The notes: generated from the letters alone by a model not told the origin. Shown: positions 10,922-24,009, counted from the stretch's first letter. The stretch is DNA of 64,000 nucleotides from Panagrolaimus kolymaensis (GCA_028622995.1 JAJQJQ010000005.1:3038001-3102000), one strand, 5' to 3'. Numbers and translations are program-made.

Positions 10922-11775
10922 CTTTTTTCTGTAACATTTTTGATCTCATTGATAATTGTCTTTATTATTTCTTTAACTTTGATTGATTGAACTCTTTGTA
11001 CTATAAAATAAAATTTTGTTCGATAATCGTGTTTGTTAAGAAAAAAAAATGATACTTAAAAAAATATCAACTTTAGTTGCATACAACGTCATCTTTGAAA
11101 TTGTGACCTTCATTTTTAAAACTTTTTTGTTACTACCTTTGGGTAAGTGGCTGTCTAAAAAATATTTATTAGTTTAGAAAAAATTCAGTTCACCATATTT
11201 TTGAGAAGACAAAAAAATAGTTTCATTAAAGGGAAGGAAATCATGTATTTGTGCTTTGACCTGAAATTTTTTCTAAATATTTTAAAATTACAATTACTCG
11301 CGTTCAGTTGTTGCAATTAAATTAAGCTTCAATAATTTTGAAAACTTTTACAAATTTGGCATATGGCTTATATTAAATAGAATCAAAGACAAAGAATCAA
11401 AAAAATAAATAAAAAGCATTTAGTATTCCATATTTGCGCCCTCATTTGACAGGTGTAAATAAATTGTAAAACAATATTTTGTAATCGCGTACAAACATTT
11501 AATAGCTATTAATTTACTTTAATAATAGTCTTCGTAGTAAACATGTACCACATTTAAAGTAGGAAAAGTTCAAAGTCAGTTATTTCTCTTTTTTATTCGT
11601 AAATTTTAAATACCTCATAGCTACTACAACATATGTACATTCATGAATATCGTCAAAAAACATTTCATGTAAAAAATTATTCTGTTGTTTTCTTCCCAAT
11701 TTTTTTAACAACACCCACTTTTTTGAATATTGTAAAATTTAGAAATAAAGCTAATATATTATTCAAGCTTCCTAA
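10922..11775. other. Intergenic, nothing recognised
   Basis: AT-rich spacer with short homopolymer runs before the GPCR gene; no ORF of interest. Confidence 0.5.
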
Positions 11776-13371
11776 ATGAGTGAAGGTCATATTTACACTA
11801 AAGAAGAATTTATTGCTTATGGTGATCGATTACATATAAATACTGTTATTGATATTATTGTTAATGGAGTGTCAGCTTATATAGTTCTAAAACATTCAAC
11901 AAAAGCTATGGGAATTTATAAATATTATATTTTATTAACAATTATTTCATCATTTTTTATGGATTTTCATATTTCATTTATTTTTGGTCCATTTATTATG
12001 CTTCCATCCACGATTATGTGTGGATCAGGAACAATTAGCAGATATTTTAATGTATTTTGGGGTCAACTTTTTCAATATGTGAGTTTAACTCTCGCCGAAA
12101 ACAAAAATAGCGTTCTTTATTATATTTAAACAAATTATGTATAGTTAGAAAAAGAAATTCGATGTTAATTTGTCTTGATTTTTTTAGGGACTTATGAATG
12201 TTACTGTGAGTTCTGTGGGATGGTCAATAATTTATGGAATGTTATATCAATATTATTCACTTCAAGGTAATGCTTATTTTTTCCAAACCTTTCGTGGAAT
12301 ATTTATTTTAATAACTTTTATGATTTTTTACACTTCACCCGCTTTATTCTTAGCATATTTCTTTACTGATTATGCAGCGAGCGCAGAATTAGTAAAAGAT
12401 CGATATCCAAATTCATATGAATTATACCAAACCGCTCCATGTTTTACAGTTCGAATGGATGCGGGAGGGAAAGCTCATTACTGCGTTCTTGTAATTCAAG
12501 TTTTATTCGCTGGAGCTGTTGCATTTTTTATTGCATTTAAAATTCATAGAAAATTATTAGAAATGAAAGGTGTTTTATCGAAAGCTACTCTAAAAGCTCG
12601 AAGGCAATTATTAATTTCATTGTGTTTGCAACTCATAGTTCCGTATTCGCTAATTATAATTCCAATTGGAATTTTACTTGGTTCTGTTCTTATTGATTTT
12701 AAATATATGAATGGTAAGTTTTTTTAATTTAACCCTTATATTATATCCTCCTTCGCATTCTCCTCCATATTTTTTTTTCATTTATTAAAAAAACAAACAC
12801 AGATGTTTGGAAAAAAATAATTTGCTTACAAAAAAGCTATAAAAAAGGCTAACCAAATAATAATAAACAGATAATGGGCTAGCAATTATAGGTGTGACAC
12901 CACCTACTTAAAAAAATTTAAAACTACACTATAATTTTAAAAATAATAGTTATAAAAAAAGAAAAAATGCTTCTGGAAAATGGATTTTTCCAATAAAGCA
13001 AACAAAACTTCAGAATATAGCTGTGTAAAACTTGAGAGAGAGAAAAAATATCAGCAAATATTTTCTTTTCCCTGCTTCTCTTCTCCTCTTTTAAATTAAC
13101 GCCGCCTTTTGAAAAAAATAAAAATAAGCCATTTTAAAAGTTAATTTCCTTCATTTTTTTAGTTGTATCAAATTATGTGATGCCAATAATAGCATTTCAT
13201 TCATTAGCTAATTCTTTTACCATTATGTTGGTTATTACTCCATATCGTCAAACATTAAAACGATGGAGAAACAAAATATTCCATATTAAAGAAATTTCAA
13301 CATCATCAATAATTGCACCTCCGTCCAGTACGATGGTTACCAGTAGCACAGAACAAAAACCTCGAAGATAA
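11776..13371 (+). CDS. Nematode serpentine 7TM receptor (Srh/Str superfamily-like)
   Basis: Exons 11776-12078, 12188-12713 and 13163-13371 encode 345 residues. Seven hydrophobic segments are visible. TM1 is followed by YIVLKHSTKAMGIYKYYILL, a pattern seen in Srh and related families (LKxSxKxMGxYK). TM6 is preceded by the basic KATLKARRQLLISLCLQ and contains a proline (QLIVPYSLIIIP). TM7 precedes the family-typical end MLVITPYRQTLKRW. The cytoplasmic tail is Ser/Thr-rich. These receptors are putative chemosensory GPCRs in sensory neurons; ligand unknown. The second intron (449 nt) is long for this window. Family is sure, subfamily (Srh versus Sri/Srd/Str) is not. Confidence 0.85.
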
Positions 13372-13811
13372 ATTCGGGGAAAAAAATTGAGTATTATTGT
13401 TCGAACTGTCGTAGTTTTTATGCATTTTTTAAATGTAAAATATCTCTTGAAATCAAGAAATTTTGTTTCGATAAATAATTTTTTACATTTTTTGAAGTGA
13501 GGGAAAGTAATGATTTTGTCGCAACTCATGAAGTTCTCGTAAGTTTTGCACGTCAGGCTATTATTTTACTATACTGTATTGTAAAAAATTTATAAAATGT
13601 GGCTTTTATTCTTAATATTATTTTTATTTTAAGCTTTTTTACAAAAAATTCTAACTACTTTTCTTTAAACGACTTTATGATAGGATAAGCTGTTAACCAC
13701 CAGATAAGCATATGCGCATCGGTGATATTCATTTTGATTCTAACGTATGACTTCAAGAAGACTTCACAAATGGCGTAAATAAATGTTCATAGTTCTCATG
13801 GCACGGTTTTT
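13372..13811. other. Intergenic between convergent genes, nothing recognised
   Basis: 440 nt of AT-rich 3'-flanking DNA. Confidence 0.5.
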
Positions 13812-15745
13812 TCATCCAATATATATTGTAACTATCGGTTTTTCTTTAGATGGGATCCACTTTGCAATGCTGCGTTCAACAATTTCAGTAAATTCTTCAA
13901 CTATTTCATCATTCATACCCGCAACAAAATTAAAATAAAATTCTGTTGATTCACCCGCATTATCCTGAAATAAGCAGCATTAATTAGAAGAAAAAAATAA
14001 CAAAAAATAAACTTACATTAATAAATTGACTAATATCATCGGCATCCAAATAATTTGCCAAATATGATACAGTAAAATGGCAAAATTTATTTTTAAAATT
14101 TATCGTTGAAAGATTATTGTGAGTCCAAATTTCTTCGTTTCTAATACTGAAAAAAAAAATAAAAGCTTCAAAAAATCTTATCAAAATCTTTGCTTACTCA
14201 ATCCATCGAGCTTTTGGCAACTCTTTTACAACTTCTTCCAAAATCATAAATACACCATTTTCTTTAACAATATCCGTATGATCAAACACCAATTTTTCAA
14301 CATTTCCATGTCCAACCAAAAATTTATATTCTTTCTCAGTTAATAGCTGCCTATGAACATCAATAAATTTGGCATCGCAACGATAAAAGAAATTATTAAT
14401 TAATTTTGATAAACTATTATCGCTGCTTTCATTAATAATTATTAACGAAGTGGTAATGTAAAATCTTTTATTTGCTGATTTAGGCAATAAGGAAGTTATT
14501 AAATCAGTTAAAGACATTTGGAAAGAATTTTCGACAAATCTAGGTGTTTGTGATTTTATGCGATCGGTGGATAAAAATCGGCAGCAATAAAGAGTCGAAT
14601 TTTTAATAAAGAAAAATTTGCAAGTTTGTTGAAGCTTTAAATAAACTAAAGGTTTGGGATTGTCAATAAGATATCGAATTATTGGAGTTGGCAAAGACCA
14701 TTTTTGTTTTTTTGGAATTAAAATTTTGGGAAATCCAGAAATCATGTGAAAATTTAAAGGCATCAACCAATCATTATTTTTTTCGCTTTTTATAATTTTT
14801 TCTTCTGGTAATAAAGCATTTTGAGTTTCAAAATAAAATAAATTTTTCCATGGAACATTAACATAACCGCCATCACCATAAATTTCAACTTGTGTTTTAT
14901 ATTCTTCAATCATTTCAAAATCATTTAAAAAGAATCGACAATATTTCGAGTAAACTTGTAGCATTTCTTTTGAATCAATTTTGTTCAAATATTTTATATA
15001 AAGTTTCCATAATTTTTTGTTTTTTAAATTTTGTCCAAGTCGATGCTCAATATTGTGTTTAACAAATTCGTGATCACCGGAACTTTTTAGTAAACTCATC
15101 CAATTTTCAATGCTGTTGACTTTTTGGATTTTATTATAAAATTTTTGCATTTTTTCAACGTGCAAACGAAGTTGTGTCGAAATCGGTGAGGCTAAAAGCA
15201 AAAAATTAAAAATTAACGATGGCCAAAATTTTGGGGATTTTTGGTTTTCGAAGAATAAAACTTACTCAAACATTCTTGATAATTCATAAAATAAAAATTT
15301 AAATTACAATTTGGATACATTAAATATCTTTTTATGCATTCCATTGATGGATGTGTGACTGGAATCAATTCATTAACAGATTCAAGGATTTCATTTTTAT
15401 TTGAATCGTTTAAAAGTTTTATAAAAATTTCCTAAAAACAAAAAATGGCTATTTTTACTTAAAAAAAAAGAAACTCACATCGTTCCAAGATTTAGTTAAA
15501 TAATCAGAAAAATAAAAATGATATATCCCGGTTTTTAATATTTCATTATAATTATATGGAAATATATATTTCCAAAGTTCAGTAGGAATTAAATATATTG
15601 AAGAAAAATTCTCGATTAAATATGTTGAACTATTCCAAGACTTATTTTTTTTAAATCGGTTAATAAATTTTTTCATAGCTCTTTCATATTCCAAACTTGG
15701 ATATTTTTTGAAAGACGTTTTATTATTTTTATTACCCGAAGACAT
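13812..15745 (-). CDS. Nematode protein with HAT-repeat-like N-terminus and F-box-like segment
   Basis: Exons 15745-15479, 15431-15266, 15191-14198, 14146-14017 and 13964-13812; 569 residues. The N-terminal half is helical. It contains LWKLYIKYLNKIDSKEMLQV followed by YSKYCRFFLND, which looks like the half-a-TPR repeats of Prp39-type splicing factors. In the middle, WSLPTPIIRYLIDNPKPLVY and KLQQTCKFFFIKN fit the degenerate F-box used in large panagrolaimid/strongyloidid families. The rest, with short beta/leucine-rich segments (KFCHFTVSYLANYLDADD), resembles the C-terminal parts of those families. If the F-box works it would recruit substrates to an SCF ligase. The start is the first in-frame ATG; the upstream codons use TTG. 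Function is inferred only. Confidence 0.65.
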
Positions 15746-17257
15746 TTTTACAAAATTTACAAACAAAATAAATAAATAAAATTAAAATAAAGCTGAAACA
15801 AGAAAAAGGTTTAGTTTAAATAGTTCTCGGTCACTTTTTTTGAAAGCACACCTTCCTGACTAATAAACATAAAATGACGGGAGTAAAAGCATTTTTTTTA
15901 GAGGTGTGTTGTTTTTTATTCTATTGCGCAATATGATATAATTGTTGCAGCGTTGTTATGTACGCGTACAGATGTTTTTAACTAAAAAGTGAATTATTTG
16001 ATGAAAGGAAAAAATATGTAGTTTAAAAAAAAGTGAGTCACTTTTATTCAACGTGCGAGAGAGTCAGCAAAGTATGTATGTATGTTAAACAAAAATTCGA
16101 TAAACAAACACCCACAGTCAAAAAAATACATTTTAGTAAGATTGGAATGCATTCCTTGACCTCTCTTTCGAAAAAAAGTAAAAAATCAAATAAAAAATCA
16201 AACTTTGATATTTATAAAATCATTGAAAAATTGATGGATATTAATTAATTATTGGAGACAAACGAAAGAATATTGTTGAACTTTTTTTTTGTATTTCCAA
16301 GAAAGAAAAATGTGATAAAAATTTAAAGAAAATTAAAAATAGTTAGAATGGTTTTGAGTCCAAGCTTTAAATACAAAGTGCATCGATTTAGCTACTAGGA
16401 TACGGTTGAAGTCAATCAACGCAACATCGTGTAAAAGTGTATTCTTTCTATCTGTAATTAAACTTCATCTGATTACTCAGAAACCATGCAATAATATTTT
16501 ACATCAACCATCATAAATTTGAAGCTTTCTTCAATATAAAAATCAATGAAAGAACCTTTGTATCACAAGCATAAACTCAATTTAATGAAAAAATAAAGGA
16601 TCTTAGAATTTATGCTTCACCTTAGTAATTATGTAATTGTATTTTTACCAATGTCTTTAATCGTCGAAAATCCTTGCAATGGTTTTTTATTCTTAAAATC
16701 AGCAAATAAAATAAAGAGTGTTCATGAATAAAAGTTGCACCATTCATTTCGTAGTCGCTAAAAACTTTCAAGCTTTACACCATCAACTCAATGATCAGAC
16801 AAAGAAGAAAAAACAGGAAAATCTTTTTTAATTATTCATCCAAAAACACTTTTTTATTTATTACATTTTTAAAATTGCGGTTTCATCAAATTTCAAACAA
16901 AAAAAGATAATTAAAACATTTTTCGATTACATAAAATACAAGACCTTTGTTGCATTAGTCAAAAAGCTTGTTTGCTTCCTCGCTTTTTTTTTTTTTGTCA
17001 TCATCAGCTGCCAACCAAGTCTATCATCATCCGATTTTGAAAAATGCGTCTGCGCAAAAAATGAATAACAGCAGCATTCGCAAAGAACTTTCCCGCCAAA
17101 AAACAAACGACAAAAGCGCAAAATTTCATATTTGAACGAAAAACATTGTCTTTTTTTTTGGCTCTCGCTATCTCTGATTTTTACACTTGCAACTTTTTTA
17201 CTCTTGTATTTTTTATTGACTTTTTTTTTGGTCAAACTTTTATTAATATTCTTCTTG
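15746..17257. other. Intergenic, 1.5 kb, nothing recognised
   Basis: Upstream DNA shared by the F-box-like gene (minus) and anillin (plus). ORFs at 16033 and 16927-17235 are lysine/serine-rich translations of A/T runs and lack any support. Confidence 0.5.
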
Positions 17258-20167
17258 ATGGTAAGCTTTCATTGTATTCCATTACCTGTATTATTTATTA
17301 ATCGCTAAAAATTTTAGGAGTTTATTCTGCGTGCTAATCAAAGGAGCAAGGTTCTTGCTGATTTGGATACTAGTGGTTAGTTCATTGCTCTTTTTATGGT
17401 TATCATAAATCTATTCGTTAATTTTTAGTTATGTCAGAATTTGAAGAACAGGAAAACTGTAATGCTAACACCACTTCAACAAAGATAACTGATGCTAATC
17501 AATCTCAAGGTTTGTTTGTTTTTATTATGAACTTTCTTACATTTTCTTTCATTTTTTAGGAAGTACTAATGTTAGCAAAGCTTACACAAATGACAATGAA
17601 GATATCCCAGCCATTGATGCATCAATAACACCAAGTGATTCAAGCTTTCGCTCTCCTCTTCGTCCTGTCAATAATGTGCCACAATCTCTCATCCAAGAAA
17701 CACCGGTCCTAACATCACCTCTCAAGTCAAAATTTGCGAAGCTTTCTGAAGGTTATAAGAATTATGAAGTAGATATCAAATCAACAGCTAAACCTAAAGA
17801 AGCTTTCATTCATGGTCCAGTTAAGAGAGTCAGTATGGGTGGAGATGTATGTTTATTACTTTTTGATCAAATAATAATGCTAATTTTTTAGATACCTGCT
17901 GCAGAGTTCTTTGCTCCTAAGCAACATCGAACATCGTCGGGAGAAAAGCATGAAAAAGTCATTGATGATGCTCATACAAATTTCAAGAAAGCAAAGTCTC
18001 TTTTTGAAACTCCTGCTTTTAAAAACGTGTCTTCTCATTTTGAGGTTAGTTTCTTCATGCTTTTATGAAAATTTCTAATAACATGTTTTAGTCTCCTTAT
18101 GGGTTAAAACGTGATCAAGCTTTCACAAGCATTCGACGATACGATGATCCAAATCCAACGAAGAAACCTGCTGAATGTGAAATTGTCCATGGTCCAACAT
18201 TCTCGGAATCAAAGAACTACTGGAAAGATCGTGAACGTGAAAACCCATCTGGTACTATTCTCGATGCGGCTAACAGACTTTTTATGCCTAGAAATCAACC
18301 TGCACCCAAAGGTGGCTTCCTCAACGCTCTTAAAACACCATATCAACCAAGTTCTTATTTTGAAAATGGAAAACCTTCATCTGCCATGCACGAAGCTCGA
18401 AAATTGGTTAGCTTCAGTGATGACGTTTTTGAAATTGAGAATGAAGAAGAACACAGTGAAGAAGCATCTATCAAAACTGCCATCAATGCATCATGGACAG
18501 AAAGTTTCAGCGTCATACCTATGGTTGCTACAGAATCTTCCTTCAGTACTCTTGCTTCAAATAAAGATGGTGCAATTGGTTCTTCTGCTTCATTTTCTGT
18601 TCCATCTGATTCGTTTGATTATCAAAAATCTCCTGAATTGCCACCTCCACCATCTCAAATTCAAACTTCACCTTTTTCGTCTTCTCCTTTGGGTAGATCA
18701 TTGCTTGACGACATTAACAAAGATTTTACTAAAATTCATACTCCACGATCTCGTAAAACTTCAACTCTTGAAGAAGATGACGATAGAGATACTTCAAAGC
18801 CTGCTCTTGTTTATAGTCTTTCAAACTATCGTAAAGCTGAATCAACGCCTCAAAGAACCGTATATGAAAGCAGAGATGTTGTTCAAGGTTTGTTTGTTAT
18901 TTTTTGCTTTTTTAAAATATAAGACTTTGTTTTAGGAGTGATGTCACCAACTGTCAAAAACGGTGATGATATGGTTCGTTTACTCTCGCCGGAATACATT
19001 CAAAAGAAGCTCAAAGACATCGAATATGCTCAAACGGTTGTATCCGATCATATTCAGCAAACTGAAAAGGCTCTCTGTGTGGCTCGTCAAAGAAGTGCTC
19101 GGAAGGAAGAAAAGACACTCATCAGCAGCCATGAAGTTGAACTTTTGCAGAAGATCGCAACTTTACATGAAAGACGTCGCGCAAATTATCTTGAAATTGG
19201 TAGATTGTCCAACTCCACTGATCTATGTTATGTCATACCTAGAGCTAAAATTCATTTTACTAAAATTGCTATTGATGTTCAACGTAATCTTCAAGTTGCC
19301 AGTAAGTTCTTTCTTAAATTTTTTTTGAACTTTTCTTATGATGTTTTTTTTAGATCATCATTATGCTTACCTCTTTGCTATGATACGATACAATGATCAA
19401 GTTGAATCAACTCAACCCATTCTCATAAATGATATTATTGCTCGTGGAATTGGATCTGTTGAATTCAATGATAGTATTGAAATCAATAATGTTTCACCTG
19501 ATTTTTCATTATCAATTGAAATTTATGGTCTCACACTCATTCGCAAAGAACATAGTAGTGAAAAGAGGTTCAATCTCAAAAGAATTGTTTCAAGTCCTCA
19601 TCACCAACCTGAAAGAAATTATCCTAATGAATCCTTTGCTCGAATTGGTCAAATTGTAATTCAACGTGGAAATTTAGCTGGTCATGTTCTTGATTTATCA
19701 CCATTTGAAACTCCTCTTCATGGTCATATTCGGCTTACAACGTTTTGCAAGATTACTGATCCTGATGATAATCAATGGTCTGGTTTTGTTAGCATTTATC
19801 GAATGGTTGATGGCAAAGGTGCATGGGAATACTGCTACAGCACAATATCAAATAGTCGTATGAACTTTTGGCGTTATCCTGAAGATGCTGATACTAAGGT
19901 TTGTCTCTTTTGTGCATTGTATTTTTCTTCAACATAGTTTTTTAGCCTCCAATTTTATCTTTAAATTTACGTGATATGGCTGATTTCTCTCGTCCAATAT
20001 CTGATGCTCGACTCAACTTTCAAAATGATTTTGAAGTTCGAATGATTAATCCTTCTGAAAATGTTGTTCCCATGATGTTATCAGCTGCTGAAGAACGAGA
20101 TCGTGAACAAATTATTAAAGTTATTAACCGAAGCTTCAAATACACTAATACCTGGCGCTCTCATTAA
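17258..20167 (+). CDS. Anillin-like protein (anillin homology region plus PH domain)
   Basis: Nine exons: 17258-17260, 17318-17375, 17429-17509, 17560-17846, 17892-18044, 18092-18887, 18936-19301, 19354-19898, 19946-20167; 836 residues. Anillins scaffold RhoA, actomyosin and septins at the cytokinetic ring and germline intercellular bridges. The N-terminal 470 residues are Ser/Pro-rich and disordered. A coiled-coil stretch (EKALCVARQRSARKEEK) opens the anillin homology region, which continues with KIHFTKIAIDVQRNLQ. The C-terminal PH domain has QWSGFVSIYRMVDGKGAWEY and RMNFWRYPEDADTKPP and ends near the C terminus. C. elegans has ani-1, ani-2 and ani-3; the long N-terminus fits ANI-1 best but I cannot fix the orthologue. 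The first exon would hold only the ATG; a start at 17431 (MSEFEEQEN) is an alternative. Confidence 0.9.
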
Positions 20168-20860
20168 AATTATTGTCAAACATTTGCTTTTCTTTTTGTA
20201 TGTTGCTCATGTAGTTCTTGTTTTTTATTATTTATTATTCTTAAATACAAGACAATGTTTTAAATAAATTTGCTATCTTTTTAATCTTTGTGTTTCTGTT
20301 TTTGAGTGGAAGTGAAGAAGAACTATGTTAGTTTTAATGAAAGAAAATACTTTAACAAAAAATGCTTGTAATGGCTTTTTGTAGTAGCAGACGGTTTCTT
20401 TGGTAAAAAATAAGTTGCTTTTTGCTTAAATATGTGAAAGCCATATTCTTAGTGAAATGGAAAAATGCTGCTAATGAATCGGCCAACATCCCTCTATCTA
20501 ATTATGAAATCAACAATTAGCGGACATGTTTAAAAAGACATCACATTTAGATTTACCACTGGATTTCTGATCTTTAGAATCACCTTAGGCGATAATAATG
20601 TATACGATGAATAAAATTCCGAGATTATGTCTAGCTTTTGATCAAATTATTGGGCATCCATTTTGCAGGATATAACTAATCAGATCATGCGAATTCAATA
20701 ATTAAAACAACATTAAAATGCTTACAAGCTTTATTCATTAATAAAAAATTATAAAACACAACAGAAGAATCTAACTTTCAAAAAAAAAATCGCTCGCAAA
20801 AACAGCGAAAAATTTGAGCGAAATTATTCTCTTTCTTTTCTTTTGAATTAAAAATGTGAG
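20168..20860. other. Intergenic, nothing coding
   Basis: Anillin 3' flank. A small inverted repeat (TCGCTC ... GAGCGA, about 20790-20820) lies just before the RNA candidate. Confidence 0.5.
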
Positions 20861-21177
20861 TGGTCGCCGGGTGTTGTGGCGAGCACTTGTAAACGCCAAG
20901 TTTGCGCTCGGGCTTCAACTACGAATAAAAAAGTTAAGAGAAATTCTAAAGAATTTGAATTTCTCACAGTGTTTGGCGGTTCACTGTTATCTCTTCCTTC
21001 GGGAATAGGAACGTATCCCCTTATTCGTAGTTGTAAACTATGAGGTTGCTGCAAACCTACAGCTAGTGTTGACCTTGATGTATCTTAATAGAATCAGGGA
21101 ACACTGGAAAAATCCTATCTTCGTGTACGGTTTTCTTAGACTAAGCAGCCGGTCATTAAGTTGACCGAGGACTTTTT
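20861..21177 (+). ncRNA. Candidate structured RNA; 5' part resembles the SRP RNA Alu domain
   Basis: A 317-nt island that is clearly more GC-rich than its flanks, has no ORF and ends in a T5 run like a Pol III terminator. The 5' part GCCGGGTGTTGTGGCGAGCA followed by CTTGTAA resembles SRP RNA: helix 3 with a GUGGCG loop, then UGUAA. Strong stems follow: CAACTACGAATAA (20916-20928) with TTATTCGTAGTTG (21021-21033), enclosing GAGAAATTC/GAATTTCTC, ACAGTG/CACTGT and a TTCC-TTCG-GGAA hairpin. The 3' part has CCTTGAT/ATCAGGG and CGGTCA/TGACCG hairpins. I do not find the SRP helix-8 GGAA/AGCAG motif, so it may be another RNA. Strand is inferred from the Alu-like end. Confidence 0.4.
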
Positions 21178-21593
21178 GCAAAAAAAAAATCATTTTTTCT
21201 CATTTTTTTTGTCATATTCGGCATCAGAGTTCATCAGCCAACCTATTGATGACATAAATGGTTGGAAACATTAATCCACCTTAAATTATCCTATTCTGAA
21301 AGTTTCATACGTATAAAACCCTCAAAATGGCAAGGCTTCCTCATTAGGCATTTCGTAATCCTTCCCTTTTCTTTTCCTCTAAAAGATGGCATTGCTTAAT
21401 TCAAGGTTTGTCTTTTGCCATAAAAACCAAACCAAAACTTTATTGAATCTTCAAATATGTGTATGCAACGATAAAGTAAAATTAATCGGCTTTATGTAGT
21501 TTCATAAGCTTATATTTTTGAAAAGGTTTGTAAACAAAGAGATCTCATTTATTCCAAAATTTATTGGCAAAATAACAAAACAAAGTAAAACAA
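21178..21593. other. Intergenic, nothing recognised
   Basis: AT-rich 3' flank of the nucleoporin gene. Confidence 0.5.
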
Positions 21594-23476
21594 TTAAACA
21601 GTTTGATCAACCATAACTTGAATATCTTCAGCATCCTTTTTGAGTGATTCAGTGATGAGTTCTAAATCCTGTTGGCGACGAGAAAGATAACGTTTGAGAT
21701 TAGAAGATTCTTCAGTAGATAGATATTGATGATCGGCAGCTTCATTTTTACGAGCTTCTAATCCATCTTTATTACTGTTCATAAAAGAACGAAGTTCTTC
21801 ACAACGTTGTCGAAGACGATTTGGTGCATTGATACAAACAGCAATGGTTTCCAATCTACTAAGGAGCTTTTCTTCTTCTACAGAAACAACGGATTGATGA
21901 CTATTGTTGTGATTAACAGCAATGATTCGAAGAATTCGGTGTCGAAGTCTTTTAGCATCTTCTTGAAAAATTTTCTTAAAATTGTTAATTTCTTGAATAT
22001 CTTTTGTGGCAGTTTTGAGACGATCATTGAGTTGTCCAAATGATTTTCGATGAACTTCACCTTCAGTTACTTGTCTTTGACGACGATCAGCAAGTTCTTT
22101 ATAACCATAAATAGGATATGGAAGTAAATTCTTTGGATCAGGATTATGAGCAATTGCGCTACGCCATTCATTCTCAGCAAAACCTTTTGGTGGAAAACTT
22201 AAATATCGTTTAATATCATCTTGAGTCATTTCAACACGTGGAACCACTTTTTCACATTTGATTTGTTCACGAATTTGTCTTTTTTCATTTGAAGTTTTAA
22301 CATTTTGTTCAAAAGCTTGGTATACCTTCTTAGCACTGATTCTTCCAACTTCGGCTTCAGTAACATAAATTTCGACTTCACAAATAGTATCAGTTAATGG
22401 ACGAATGCTGACAATATGAGCATGAATTTTAGCATTTGAATCAAAGAAACGAAAGAGATCATCGATTAACTAAAAAGTAAAGAAATAAAGGAGTTTTGTA
22501 ACAGTAATAGAAAAACTTACCTTTTGTTTTTCTTGGGGCGTTGAAAGTGATTCAGCAGATCGGCTTAAAATAAGTGCAACAATACCATCACTATCTCGAT
22601 GACGACTCAAAGCACAATAACCAATTGATCGAAATTGAAAATATGGATTATATGGATCAAAGGCAATAGCTGGTTTGTCTTTATCATAAAACCCGATACC
22701 AATTCCAGTAGCAGCTAACAGTTGATTCAATCGAGTAATAGATGCATCAGAATCATCTCCATATAGTTTAGGATCACTGATAGCAGCATGAATTGCGGTT
22801 GTGTTCTAAAAATTAATCATTGAGTCTCGTTTGTTTTAAAGAATATTAAAAAAAAGCTTACGGCAATAATCTCTTGGAGTGATTTTTCTTCAGGAGTAAT
22901 TTGATTTTGTGGTGCAGTCGTCGATCCAAATAATCCTCCACCAGTAGCTCCAGTTGAACCAAATAAGCCACCTCCAGTAGCAGTGCCAGCAGTTGAACCA
23001 AAGAGCCCAGTACTTGGTGTTGATGTGGTTGAGGCAAATAAGTTTCGAGTCGTTGATCCAGTGTTTGCATTCGTTGAACCGAATAAAGGTTTTGAACCAG
23101 CTGCAGATGTGTTTCCAAAAAGTCCACCACCAGTATTAGTTGAACCAAACGCAGGAGCAGCTGAAGAGGTTGGAACAGTCGATGTTGAGCCGAATAAACC
23201 TCCACCGGTAGTATTTTGATTTGAATTCGAAGTGTTTGAGCCAAATAAATTTCCACCAGTTAAGTTTTGATTTGACATTGCCGTGTTTGAGCCAAAGAGA
23301 GATCCACCAGTACCAAAGCCACTTGATTGAACATTCGTTGAAGTTGGAGTTGAACCAAATAGAGTTGAACCAGCAGGTTTTGCTGCTCCAAAAAGAGAGC
23401 TCCCAGTTGGAGTAGCTGTATTTGATGTTGAATTACCAAAAAGTCCTCCACTTGCTGGTTTTGGTGTACCGAACAT
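21594..23476 (-). CDS. npp-1: Nucleoporin Nup54 (FG nucleoporin, C. elegans NPP-1 type)
   Basis: Exons 23476-22862, 22805-22521 and 22469-21594; 591 residues, phase-0 introns. Nup54 sits with Nup58/45 and Nup62 in the central channel of the nuclear pore. The N-terminal 190 residues hold about a dozen GLFG/SLFGS-type FG repeats separated by Ser/Thr/Gly linkers. The conserved alpha/beta part contains AFDPYNPYFQFRSIGYCAL and then PDPKNLLPYPIYGYKELADR, a hallmark of Nup54. The C-terminal 180 residues are coiled coil (LNDRLKTATKDIQEINNFKK, LSRRQQDLELITESLKKDAE) for trimer formation. Length and domain order fit the family. The symbol is by orthology to the worm gene. Confidence 0.9.
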
Positions 23477-24009
23477 TATTGAAAGTTAGATGTAAAAATA
23501 AATATATATAAATACAAATCCGCTGTTAATCAAAATGGGAAAGTAAAAATGAATGCAACAGCAGAGAAAAAAAAATTTACCCGCGTTTCTTCACTTTTAC
23601 ACAGCAAAAAATATTGGCCAAATGGCTTAACTGACATTTTTCACATTCGTTTGAAATTCAAATCAAAAGAATGAAGGATGAAACATTTTTTTCCTCGAAA
23701 CCTTCTTTAGCTTTTACAATGAAAACAACTTTACTAATTTTATTTCCTGCTTCATGATAAGTTTATTACAGACATACAAAGATCACCATCAGTAAAACAA
23801 AAGAGATCTTTTGGTTATTCCATAGATTATTGTAAAATTAATCTTACGTTTTTTATTTATTTTTTCTGGAAATCATTTGCTTTCAAACATTTATTAAAGA
23901 ATCTTTCAATTTAAAATACATACAGAAAAATCTATTTTTTACTAGGAGTAAAATATATTTTTTAAAGAAAATTTTTCGTATAAATAACACAGTGTTAGCA
24001 ACATTTTTT
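23477..24009. other. Intergenic, nothing recognised
   Basis: Short AT-rich spacer: npp-1 upstream DNA and the 3' flank of the next gene. Confidence 0.5.

Noticed and set aside
16927..17235. 102-codon minus-strand ORF upstream of anillin
   Set aside because: Lys/Phe-rich translation of A/T and pyrimidine runs; no start context, domain or partner exon.
18111..18935. 274-codon plus-strand ORF inside anillin
   Set aside because: Frame shadow of anillin exon 6; the other frame carries the conserved protein and matching splice phases.
22983..23219. Open plus-strand frames opposite the Nup54 FG repeats
   Set aside because: Shadows of repetitive GGA/TTT codons.
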